Source of the DNA: Gammaproteobacteria bacterium | Lineage (GTDB): Bacteria > Pseudomonadota > Gammaproteobacteria > HK1 | Length of the DNA: 6,244 nt | Direction: 5' to 3' | Assembly: GCA_022822245.1 (NCBI GenBank) | Contig: JAJECB010000076.1 | Span: 1 to 6,244 of the forward strand | Part shown: positions 1-5,811 of the stretch, one piece after another | How the letters are laid out: each line of letters opens with the position of its first letter | Position numbering within the stretch: the first letter of the stretch is position 1 | Position numbers and translations under genes: made by a program | The notes under the pieces: generated by a model | What the model saw: only the letters and a program-made list of their open reading frames with translations | The model's database searches: none | Told to the model about the DNA's origin: nothing

Positions 1-84
1 CTACGTCGAAGCGGCTTGAGGGAGTACGGCCCGCTAACGCAAGCAGATTGGTGTCCGCAGCAGGACATCGGTGAAATATTGCGG
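1..84. other. Unassigned left edge, no supported gene
   Basis: This stretch lies downstream of the toxin stop codon. One forward frame reads a short peptide ending in a TGA at 17-19, which could be the tail of a gene entering from the left, but five codons are too few to judge. Another forward frame is open from position 1 into the antisense of the toxin and has no recognisable motif. A weak inverted repeat (GCTTG at 14-18, CAAGC at 40-44) is too short to call a terminator. Confidence 0.4.
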
Positions 85-429
85 CTAGAGGGCCAGAACG
101 AGGCGCAGCCCCTCTTCGACCAGTCGGAGCTGTGAACCGGACAGCCGCCCGGCCCGTTCCATCAGGAACCGCTTGTCGACCGTCACGACCTGGGAGACGT
201 TGACGACCGATTCGCGTTCGAGCCCCGCGCTTCGCCGGGGCAACGGCAGGTTGCCGGGCGCGTGGGCAATGGCGAGATTGGACGTAATCACCGCGGCCAG
301 CACGGTCCTGATTCGGCTTCGATTGAAGTCGTCCGCCTGCACGATGAGCACGGGGCGGCGATAGCCTGGCTCCGATCCGGCGGGCTCGGGGAGTTCAGCC
401 CACCACACCTCCCCGCGCTTTACTTCCAG
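85..429 (-). CDS. MazF/PemK-type endoribonuclease toxin with a non-canonical start
   Basis: This is a type II toxin of the MazF/PemK/CcdB-like fold, a family of sequence-specific mRNA interferases neutralised by a co-encoded antitoxin. The family match rests on the N-terminal KRGEVWWAELPEP strand, the GSEPGYRRPVLIV block (about residues 18-30 from the CTG start), the ITSN segment (48-51) and the VVNVSQVVTVDK segment (75-86). The length, 112-114 residues, is normal. The start is odd: no ATG, GTG or TTG lies at the expected place. The codon before KRGEVWW is GTA (421-423), and two codons upstream is CTG (427-429) with a GGGAG ribosome-binding sequence six bases before it, which I used. A GTG at 406-408 would remove most of the first strand. 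The gene overlaps the antitoxin's 3' end, so translational coupling is expected. Family assignment is secure; exact start and expression are not. Confidence 0.85.
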   Translation of the reverse strand: MEVKRGEVWWAELPEPAGSEPGYRRPVLIVQADDFNRSRIRTVLAAVITSNLAIAHAPGNLPLPRRSAGLERESVVNVSQVVTVDKRFLMERAGRLSGSQLRLVEEGLRLVLAL

Positions 430-665
430 TCTTCTCTCCCGAGGGAGTACGCCTGAAGCGTCTGCAACCTCTCGTCGAGCCGTGACAGGGAGTCGTTTTC
501 GCCGTATACCTTGTCGAGCCTCTCGGTCACGTCGACGGACCGATACCGCTCGATGAACTCCCGTACGGCGGTCGCGTAGAGCTCGCTGCGTGACATGCCG
601 AGCGTCTCTGCGGTCCGCTCGGCTCCCTCGAAGACATCGTCCGGAATTGAGATGGCCGTCTTCAT
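420..665 (-). CDS. Ribbon-helix-helix antitoxin of the MazEF-type module
   Basis: This 81-residue protein is the antitoxin partner of the downstream toxin. Residues 1-40 form a typical ribbon-helix-helix DNA-binding domain: the MKTAISIPDDVF beta strand, then helix A with AERTAETLG, the MSRSELY turn and helix B continuing to FIERY. The acidic, charged C-terminal half (about 45-81) is where antitoxins of this family wrap around the toxin. The ATG at 663-665 is chosen because the conserved domain begins there; an upstream in-frame ATG at 717-719 would add 18 residues encoded across the operator palindrome. There is no good Shine-Dalgarno sequence before this ATG, but a TATACT hexamer lies seven bases upstream, so the message may be leaderless. 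Its stop TAA overlaps the toxin start region. By analogy it probably represses its own operon by binding the palindrome just upstream. Confidence 0.9.
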   Translation of the reverse strand: MKTAISIPDDVFEGAERTAETLGMSRSELYATAVREFIERYRSVDVTERLDKVYGENDSLSRLDERLQTLQAYSLGREDWK

Positions 666-672
666 GGCCGGT

Positions 673-678
673 AGTATA
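673..678 (-). promoter_or_regulatory. Candidate -10 element for the toxin-antitoxin operon
   Basis: Read leftward, the hexamer is TATACT, one mismatch from the sigma-70 consensus TATAAT. It ends seven bases before the antitoxin ATG at 665, which would put the transcript start at or next to the start codon. No convincing TTGACA-like -35 box sits at 16-18 bp spacing. A second hexamer, TATAAC at 685-690, also within the palindrome, is an alternative that would give a leader of roughly a dozen bases. Confidence 0.4.
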
Positions 679-691
679 ACCATGGTTATAC
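674..691. promoter_or_regulatory. Perfect 18-bp palindrome, probable antitoxin operator
   Basis: The sequence GTATAACC-AT-GGTTATAC is identical to its reverse complement over all 18 bases and is strikingly AT-rich among GC-rich flanks. It lies 8 bp upstream of the antitoxin ATG and covers the candidate -10 hexamers. Ribbon-helix-helix antitoxins commonly bind such symmetrical sites to repress their own promoter, so an operator role is a strong inference. It is also about 90 bp upstream of the divergent acyl-CoA operon and contains TATAAC on the forward strand, so it might influence both directions. Confidence 0.7.
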
Positions 692-767
692 CAGGACGCG
701 CTGCCTCCGTACCCGGCACCGCGACTGGGGGGCCGGGCGGTTATCATTCGCCCCCGTTCGACGCGCT

Positions 768-776
768 GGGGAGGGG
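768..776 (+). promoter_or_regulatory. Strong ribosome binding site of the operon's first gene
   Basis: GGGGAGGGG ends three bases before the ATG at 780 and contains a full GGAGG core at suitable spacing. It fixes the start of the first MaoC-like gene. A near-identical block recurs at 2767-2776 before an alternative start inside the ligase gene. Confidence 0.75.
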
Positions 777-779
777 CCG

Positions 780-1250
780 ATGGCCGGGCTGTACTTCGAG
801 GATTTCGAGGTCGGGAAGACCTACCGCCACCCGTACGGGCGGACGGTCACCGAGATGGACAACGTGCTCTTCACGTGTCTCACCATGAACACCCAGACCC
901 TGCACCTCGACGAGGAGTTCGCGCGGAGCACCCAGCACGGAGCCCGCGTCGTCAACAGCATCTTCACCCTCGGGCTGCTGGTCGGGATGACGGTGAGCGA
1001 CCTCACCATGGGTACCACCCTCGGCAACCTCTCGATGACCGACATCCGGTTCCCCATCCCCGTCTTCCATGGCGACACCCTGCGCGCGGAGACCACCATC
1101 CTCGACAAGCGGGCGAGCCGCTCGAAGCTCGATCGCGGGGTCGTGACCTTCGGCCATACCGCCTACAACCAGCGCGACGAGGAGGTCGCCTACTGCCGGC
1201 GGGCGGGGATGATGATGCGCCGGCCGCACGCGGAGCCCGGATGCGGCTGA
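780..1250 (+). CDS. MaoC-like acyl-CoA hydratase/dehydratase (single hotdog domain)
   Basis: This 156-residue protein is a MaoC-family hotdog protein, a group that mostly hydrates trans-enoyl-CoA thioesters in the cytoplasm. It opens with the typical LYFEDFEVGKTY segment, has the hydratase-type loop TMNTQTLHLDEEFA (residues 35-48), the core helix region HGARVVNSIFTLGLL, and the later strand RFPIPVFHGDTLRAET characteristic of MaoC proteins. The hydratase signature G-D-x-N-P-x-H is altered: His42 is kept, but the catalytic Asp position is Asn37 (codon 888-890). I recall related MaoC proteins of high-GC proteobacteria also carrying Asn there, so this may be a subfamily trait, not decay. It is the first gene of the operon, with a strong ribosome site, and its stop overlaps the ligase start by 10 bp. 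The exact substrate is unknown; a beta-hydroxyacyl-CoA hydratase role fits its neighbours. Confidence 0.88.
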   Translation: MAGLYFEDFEVGKTYRHPYGRTVTEMDNVLFTCLTMNTQTLHLDEEFARSTQHGARVVNSIFTLGLLVGMTVSDLTMGTTLGNLSMTDIRFPIPVFHGDTLRAETTILDKRASRSKLDRGVVTFGHTAYNQRDEEVAYCRRAGMMMRRPHAEPGCG

Positions 1251-2869
1251 CCGACTTCACGAGCTACGCCGACGCGCAGGCCCGCTTCTCCCGCGCCGCC
1301 CTCTGGGACCTCGTCGAGGGGGGGCGAGAACGGCTCAACATCGCGCACGAGTGCGTCGACCGTCATCCTCCGGAACGGACTGCGGTCCGCATCGCGTTCG
1401 CGGACGGGCGCGGCGAGGCCTACACGTTCGGGGAGATCGGGGCGTGGTCGAGCCGCTTCGCCCACTTCCTCCGGCGCGAGGGAGTGCGGGCGGGGGAGCG
1501 GGTGGCGATCTTCCTTGAGCCGTCGCTCCCCTTCTACCTGGCGCTCTTCGGAGCGATGAAGGCGGGCGCGGTGGCGGTGCCCATGTTCACCCTCCTCGGG
1601 CGCGACGCGGTTGCCGCGCGCATCGACGACTGCCGCCCGGCGCTCGCCCTCGCCGGCGCGCCGCTCGACGGCGTCCGCACGATCGTGGCGGACGACGCGT
1701 TCCTCGCGGCGCTCCGGCGCGAGCCGGACACGTTCGAGGCGCGGACCGCCGCCTCCGACATGGGGATGTACCAGTACACGTCCGGCACCACCCGCGCCCT
1801 GCCGGAGGCGGTGCGGCACCGGCACCGCGCGATCGTCACCGTCCTCATCGCCGCCCTCTACGCGACCGGGGTCCGCCCCGGGGATCGGTTCTGCTGCCCG
1901 TCCTCGCCGGCCTGGGGGCACGGGCTGTGGCACGGCACCCTCGGCCCCCTCGCGCTCGGGGCGGAGATCACCGCCTGGTCGGGCCGCTTCGACCCGGAGC
2001 GGATGCTCGAGGTGCTCGAGAGCTATCGCATCACCAATGTCTCCGCCGCCGCGACCCACTACCGGATGATGAAGAACTGCGGGGCGGCGGGGCGCCATCG
2101 CTACCGGATCGAGAAGCTCTCGTTCACCGGCGAGCCGATCGACTCGGACACCGCCGAGTTCGTCGAGCGCACCTTCGGGCAGGCGGCGCGGAGCATGTAC
2201 GGGACGACGGAGGTCGGGGTGATCCTCGGGGGCTATCCGGGCGCGGCCGATCTCCCGATGAAGCGGGGGAGCCTCGGGAAGCCGATGCCGGGGGTCGAGG
2301 TGGCGATCCGACAACCCGACGGGACGATCGCCGCCACTGACGCCGCGGGCGAGATCGTGGTCCGGCGGGGCGAGGAGTGGTTCCCGACAAAGGACCTCGG
2401 TCGCGCCGACGAGGACGGCTTCTTCTACCACGCGGGACGGGCCGACGACGTCATCATCTCGGCCGGCTGGACGATGAGCGCGGTGGAGATCGAGGACGCC
2501 CTGCTTCGCCATCCCGACGTGAGCGAGATCGCGGTCATCGGAGTCCCGGACGAGCTCCGGGGGCAGGTGGTGAAGGCGTTCGTGGTGAGCGGGCGCAAAC
2601 CGGACGGCGGCCGCTTCGAGGGCGAGCTTCAGGCGTTCGCCCGGGAACGGCTCGGGCAGCACGAGTATCCGCGGCAGGTCGAGTTCGTGGCGGAGCTGCC
2701 CAAGACCCCCGCCGGCAAGGTCAACCGCATGGTGCTCCGGGAGCGAGAGGCGGTCGGAGCGGACGTGGGGGAGGGGCCATGCGGGCGCAAGAGCGGTCGC
2801 GACCCCGGGGACGACGGTGCTCCGGGCCGGGAGGGCGCACCGGTTCGGACCGGGCGCGCGCCGGCATGA
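1241..2869 (+). CDS. AMP-forming acyl-CoA synthetase (CoA ligase)
   Basis: This 542-residue member of the ANL adenylating superfamily would activate a carboxylic acid with ATP to the acyl-adenylate and then to the CoA thioester. Motifs in order: a phosphate-binding loop YTSGTTRALPEAV (179-191), the A5 motif YGTTE (320-324), the A7-type TKDLG with Asp385, the hinge-region GRADDVI followed by SAGWTMSAVEIEDALLRHP, and the A10 motif PKTPAGKVNR with catalytic Lys493. The phosphate loop is atypical: the usual TG-x-PK is replaced by RALPE, with Glu189 where Lys is usual. The start overlaps the end of the preceding gene (ATGCGGCTGA), implying translational coupling; no strong ribosome site precedes it. 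Residues from about 504 onward form a Gly/Arg-rich tail beyond the family's usual end, overlapping the leader of the next gene. Substrate is not readable; small alicyclic, aromatic or branched acids are candidates. Confidence 0.9.
   Translation: MRLTDFTSYADAQARFSRAALWDLVEGGRERLNIAHECVDRHPPERTAVRIAFADGRGEAYTFGEIGAWSSRFAHFLRREGVRAGERVAIFLEPSLPFYLALFGAMKAGAVAVPMFTLLGRDAVAARIDDCRPALALAGAPLDGVRTIVADDAFLAALRREPDTFEARTAASDMGMYQYTSGTTRALPEAVRHRHRAIVTVLIAALYATGVRPGDRFCCPSSPAWGHGLWHGTLGPLALGAEITAWSGRFDPERMLEVLESYRITNVSAAATHYRMMKNCGAAGRHRYRIEKLSFTGEPIDSDTAEFVERTFGQAARSMYGTTEVGVILGGYPGAADLPMKRGSLGKPMPGVEVAIRQPDGTIAATDAAGEIVVRRGEEWFPTKDLGRADEDGFFYHAGRADDVIISAGWTMSAVEIEDALLRHPDVSEIAVIGVPDELRGQVVKAFVVSGRKPDGGRFEGELQAFARERLGQHEYPRQVEFVAELPKTPAGKVNRMVLREREAVGADVGEGPCGRKSGRDPGDDGAPGREGAPVRTGRAPA
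2770..2776 (+). promoter_or_regulatory. Ribosome binding site inside the ligase gene, supporting an alternative start
   Basis: GGAGGGG lies two bases before an ATG at 2779-2781 that is in frame with the downstream double-hotdog gene. The context, GTGGGGGAGGGGCCATG, closely resembles the site of the operon's first gene. It could set a longer product starting at 2779, or load ribosomes that then reach the ATGA start at 2866. Confidence 0.45.
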
Positions 2870-4008
2870 CGGCCGACGCCGGCGGCGGTCGCTTCCCGCG
2901 CATCACCGAGGAGGGGCTCGACGCGCTTCGCCGGCGCATCGGGGTCCGGATCCAGGACTCCCTCGAGCCCTGGTGCCACGAGGCGACCCGCGACAACATC
3001 CGCCACTACGCGCACGGCATCGGCGACGACAATCCGCTCTGGTGCGACCCGGCCTACGCGCGGACCACCTGCTACGGGGACGTGATCGCGCCCCCGTCGT
3101 TCCTCTTCGCCTGCAGCCGCATCATCTCGGGCTACGTGGGGGGGCTCCCCGGCATTCACGCGATGTGGGCGGGGGCGGACTGGCGGTGGCACCGGGTGGT
3201 GCCCCGGAACACGGAGATCCATACCGAGGCGTGGCTGAAGGACCTCGTCCTCCACGAGACCCGCTTCGCGGGACGGGCGGTGCAGCAGATCTACCACGTC
3301 GACTTCTACGACGGGGAGGGGAACCTCCTCTGCGGGGCGGATAGCTGGTGCTTCCGCACCGAGCGCGACACCGCCCGCGAGCAGGGCACCAAGTACGACG
3401 AGGTCCGAGGGCGCGGGGAGCGGCGCTACACCCCGGAGGAGCTGGACGAGGTCTTCCGCCGGTATGCCGAGGAGCGGGCGCGGGGCGCGGAGCCCCGGCG
3501 GTTCGCGGACGTGAACGTCGGCGACGCCCTGCCGCCGATGCTGAAGGGCCCCATGACGGTGACCGGCTTCATCTGCTACGCGCAAGGGTGGGGCGGGCTC
3601 TACATCCGCGCGAACCGGCTCGCGTGGCGGCAGATCGCGCGGCACTCGGGTCTCGGCATCGCGAACCGCTTCGGGATCCCGGACTGCCCGGAACGGGTCC
3701 ACTGGGAGGACGAGTTCGCGGTGGAGGTGGGAGCGCCCGGCGCCTACGACTACGGGCCGGAGCGGTGTTCATGGATGATCCACCAGCTCACCGACTGGAT
3801 GGGGGACGACGGCTTCGTCGAGAGCTCGTACTGCGAGATCCGCCGTCACAACCCGGTCGGCGACCTCCTCCACCTCGAAGCCGAGATAACCGACAAGACC
3901 TCCGCCGGGGACGGCGCCGGCGGAACCGTCCGCATCGAGCAGCGCGCCCACAACCAGGACGGCGAGCTCTCCGTCCGCGCCACCGCCACCGTCCGCCTCC
4001 CCGCCTGA
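2866..4008 (+). CDS. Double-hotdog MaoC-like / FAS1-like dehydratase-domain protein
   Basis: This 380-residue protein has two hotdog halves, as in fused MaoC-type hydratases whose N-terminal half resembles the MaoC_dehydrat_N (FAS1-like) domain. The N-terminal half (about 10-170) has the hydratase loop YAHGIGDDNPLWCDPAYA, with Asp54 and Asn56 present but Trp59 where the catalytic His is expected. The C-terminal half (about 215-380) has QGWGGLY (240-246) in the corresponding loop, with neither Asp nor His, and ends with the strand pattern NPVGDLLHLEAEI. So neither half shows a complete Asp/His pair. The ATG overlaps the ligase stop as ATGA, a common coupling arrangement. An in-frame ATG at 2779 has a much better ribosome site and would add 29 Arg/Gly-rich residues; I prefer 2866 because family homology begins just after it. 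It may be an enoyl-CoA hydratase using other residues, or a binding or partner subunit. Confidence 0.85.
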   Translation: MTADAGGGRFPRITEEGLDALRRRIGVRIQDSLEPWCHEATRDNIRHYAHGIGDDNPLWCDPAYARTTCYGDVIAPPSFLFACSRIISGYVGGLPGIHAMWAGADWRWHRVVPRNTEIHTEAWLKDLVLHETRFAGRAVQQIYHVDFYDGEGNLLCGADSWCFRTERDTAREQGTKYDEVRGRGERRYTPEELDEVFRRYAEERARGAEPRRFADVNVGDALPPMLKGPMTVTGFICYAQGWGGLYIRANRLAWRQIARHSGLGIANRFGIPDCPERVHWEDEFAVEVGAPGAYDYGPERCSWMIHQLTDWMGDDGFVESSYCEIRRHNPVGDLLHLEAEITDKTSAGDGAGGTVRIEQRAHNQDGELSVRATATVRLPA

Positions 4009-4038
4009 CCGCCCGGGAGCCGCGGCACCCCACGAACC

Positions 4039-4043
4039 AGGAG
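4039..4043 (+). promoter_or_regulatory. Ribosome binding site deciding the GTG start of the dehydrogenase
   Basis: AGGAG ends seven bases before the GTG at 4051, an ideal spacing. This supports the GTG over the later in-frame ATG at 4084. Confidence 0.7.
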
Positions 4044-4050
4044 TAGACAC

Positions 4051-5208
4051 GTGCACTTCGGACTCAGTGAGGAACAGCTCGCGATGCGCGACATGGCGCG
4101 TCGCTTCGCGGAGGAGCGGCTCGCCCCCCGCTATCGGGAGCGCGAGAACGAGGCCCGCATCGAGCCCGAGCTCATCGAGGAGATGGGCTCGCTAGGCCTC
4201 ATCGGGGTCGACCTGCCCGAGCCGCTCGGCGGCCTCGATCTCGGCGGCGTCGCGAGCGGTCTCATCATCGAGGACATCGCGGGCGGCGACATGAACGTCT
4301 CCTACGTGCAGCTTCTCGCCTCCCTCAACGGCTCCATCGTCGCCGCGCACGCCCGCCCCGAGCTGGCGCAGGAGATCGTTCCGCGCGTCTGCGAGGGGAA
4401 GGCTCTCCTCGCCCTCGGGCTCACCGAGCCGGGTGGGGGCTCCGATGCCGCGAACCTCAAGCTCCGCGCCGCGCGCACCAACTCCGGGTACGTCCTCAAC
4501 GGCGAGAAGGCGTCGATATCGCTTGCGACCCAGGCGCACGAGGCGGTCGTCTTCGCCCGCACCGGAGAGCAGGCGGCGCGCTCGCGCGGGGTCTCCGCCT
4601 TCCTGGTGTCCCTCGACGCGCCCGGGGTGGCGGTGAGCGGCTACGACGACGTCGGCTCCGCCGCGGTGGGCCGCGGGTCCATCTTCTTCGAGGACGTCGA
4701 GGTTCCGGCGGAGCGCATGCTCGCCGAGGAGAACGCCGCGTTCCGCACCGTCATGTCCGGCTTCGACTACTCGCGGGCGCTCATTGGCCTGCAGTGCCTC
4801 GCGGTGGCCGAGACCTCTCTTCGGGAGACCTGGACCTACGCGACGGAGCGCGAGGCGTTCGGGGCTCCGATCGTCAAGAACCAGGGGGTGAGCGAGCCGC
4901 TCGCGGAGGCGGACACCTGGATCGAGGCGGCGAAGCTCCTCTGCTACAAGACCCTGTGGCTCCGGGATCGCGGCGAGCCGCACACCGCGGAGGCGGCGAT
5001 GTGCAAGTGGTGGGCGCCCAAGGTCGCCTTCGACGTGATCCACCGCTGCCTCCTCACCCACGGGCACTTCGCGTACACCCGCGACCTGCCCTTCGAGCAG
5101 CGCCTGCGCGACGTGATGGGCCTCCAGATCGGCGACGGCACGAGCCAGATCCAGAAGATGATCATCGCCCGCGAGCGGGTAGGCCGGGTCGCCCTCCCGC
5201 ACGGCTGA
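4051..5208 (+). CDS. Acyl-CoA dehydrogenase, cyclohexanecarboxyl-CoA dehydrogenase-like
   Basis: This 385-residue FAD enzyme fits the acyl-CoA dehydrogenase family in length and layout: an N-terminal helical domain starting HFGLSEEQLAMRDMARRF, the flavin/substrate signature ALGLTEPGGGSDAAN (about residues 126-140), the middle beta domain ending FFEDVEVPAERML, and a C-terminal helical bundle with the dimer-contact region REAFGAPIVKNQ. It would oxidise an acyl-CoA to the 2,3-enoyl-CoA and pass electrons to electron-transferring flavoprotein. Where most family members have the catalytic Glu in an EGT motif, this one has Asp362 in IGDGTSQIQ (codon 5134-5136), following HGHFAYTRDLPFEQRLRDV. I associate the HGH and GDGT features with cyclohexanecarboxyl-CoA dehydrogenases (AliB/BadJ-like), where an active-site Asp has been described. 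This subfamily call is from memory and moderate. It follows the double-hotdog gene by 42 bp and is likely cotranscribed. Confidence 0.92.
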   Translation: MHFGLSEEQLAMRDMARRFAEERLAPRYRERENEARIEPELIEEMGSLGLIGVDLPEPLGGLDLGGVASGLIIEDIAGGDMNVSYVQLLASLNGSIVAAHARPELAQEIVPRVCEGKALLALGLTEPGGGSDAANLKLRAARTNSGYVLNGEKASISLATQAHEAVVFARTGEQAARSRGVSAFLVSLDAPGVAVSGYDDVGSAAVGRGSIFFEDVEVPAERMLAEENAAFRTVMSGFDYSRALIGLQCLAVAETSLRETWTYATEREAFGAPIVKNQGVSEPLAEADTWIEAAKLLCYKTLWLRDRGEPHTAEAAMCKWWAPKVAFDVIHRCLLTHGHFAYTRDLPFEQRLRDVMGLQIGDGTSQIQKMIIARERVGRVALPHG

Positions 5209-5220
5209 GCGGGCGTCGGA

Positions 5221-5811
5221 TCAGAAGCCGGGGGAGCCGCGACAGCCGAGGAAGCGGGTCAGGGCCACGTGCTGGCCGTCCGGATCGGGGGCGATTCGCT
5301 CGTCGTGGAAGAGCACCCGCAGCCGGCCGTGGTAGAGGTCGATGAGCTCGTTCGGCGCGAGCCGGAACGTTCGACTGGTCGGCCCGGCGACCGGTACGGA
5401 CGTGAGGAGATGGTGCTCGACGAGCAGCATTCCGCCCTCCGCCAACCCGGCCGGCAGGCGATCCATCATTGCCCGGTTGGTGTAGCGGATGACGGTGATG
5501 AGGTTGTAGCGGCCGGGCGGCGGCTCGAAGCCGTCAAGGTCCGCGACGCGCCAGTCGACCGCGAGCCCGCGGTCGCGGGAAGTCGCGCGGGCACGCTCGA
5601 TCGCGACCCTGGAGATGTCCACCGCCTCGACCTCGTAGCCCGCTTCGGCGAGGCAGAGAGCGTTGCGCCCCGCCCCGCAGGCGAGGTCCAGGGCTCGCCC
5701 CCGCGGCAGCTCCGCCAGCCGCTCCACGAGGAACGGCGACGGGTAGGTCCGCGCCTGGTAGGTGCCCTCCGCGTAGCGCTGGTCCCACTTCTCTCGATCG
5801 GCGTCCGTCAA
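5221..5811 (-). CDS. Class I SAM-dependent methyltransferase, TehB/UbiE-like fold
   Basis: This protein (196 residues from the chosen start) has a Rossmann-fold methyltransferase layout: DREKWDQRYAEG near the N-terminus, SAM-binding motif I as ALDLACGAGRN (residues 40-50), an acidic Asp65 ending strand 2 (EAVDIS), an Asp-rich motif II region (RVADLDGF) and a strand-4/5 region with GLAEGGMLLVEHHL. Small proteins of this type are often annotated as tellurite-resistance (TehB-like) or generic methyltransferases; the substrate cannot be read. I chose the TTG at 5809-5811 because family homology begins there and GGAGAAGGAG lies directly upstream. A GTG at 5887-5889 with a CGAGG seven bases upstream would give a 222-residue product with a Gly/Arg-rich N-terminal extension and is a fair alternative. 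It converges on the acyl-CoA operon with only 12 bp between stop codons, and its link to the pathway is unclear. Confidence 0.85.
   Translation of the reverse strand: MTDADREKWDQRYAEGTYQARTYPSPFLVERLAELPRGRALDLACGAGRNALCLAEAGYEVEAVDISRVAIERARATSRDRGLAVDWRVADLDGFEPPPGRYNLITVIRYTNRAMMDRLPAGLAEGGMLLVEHHLLTSVPVAGPTSRTFRLAPNELIDLYHGRLRVLFHDERIAPDPDGQHVALTRFLGCRGSPGF

Noticed and set aside
14..44. GCTTG/CAAGC inverted repeat with a TAACG-like core, considered as a recombination site or terminator
   Set aside because: Five-base arms with a 21-base loop occur by chance, there is no T-run, and no second copy or integrase is visible.
430..747. Extension of the toxin frame upstream to an ATG at 747 (220 residues)
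   Set aside because: The added part runs through the antitoxin gene in another frame, is Arg-rich with no motif, and the toxin family is normally about 110 residues.
875..1240. Upstream extension of the ligase frame to an ATG at 875
   Set aside because: It overlaps the whole MaoC-like gene in a shifted frame and has a His/Arg/Pro-rich composition typical of a shadow frame; ligase homology begins just after 1241.
1190..2662. Long antisense open frames opposite the ligase (490 codons) and opposite the downstream genes
   Set aside because: They are expected in GC-rich coding DNA where stop codons are rare on the opposite strand; the translations are Arg/Pro/Glu-rich with no recognisable domain.
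2377..2778. Upstream extension of the double-hotdog frame into the ligase
   Set aside because: It is an Arg/Gly-rich shadow frame within well-conserved ligase coding sequence.
5209..5220. Search for a terminator between the convergent dehydrogenase and methyltransferase genes
   Set aside because: Only 12 bp separate the stop codons and no hairpin followed by a T-tract is visible on either strand.
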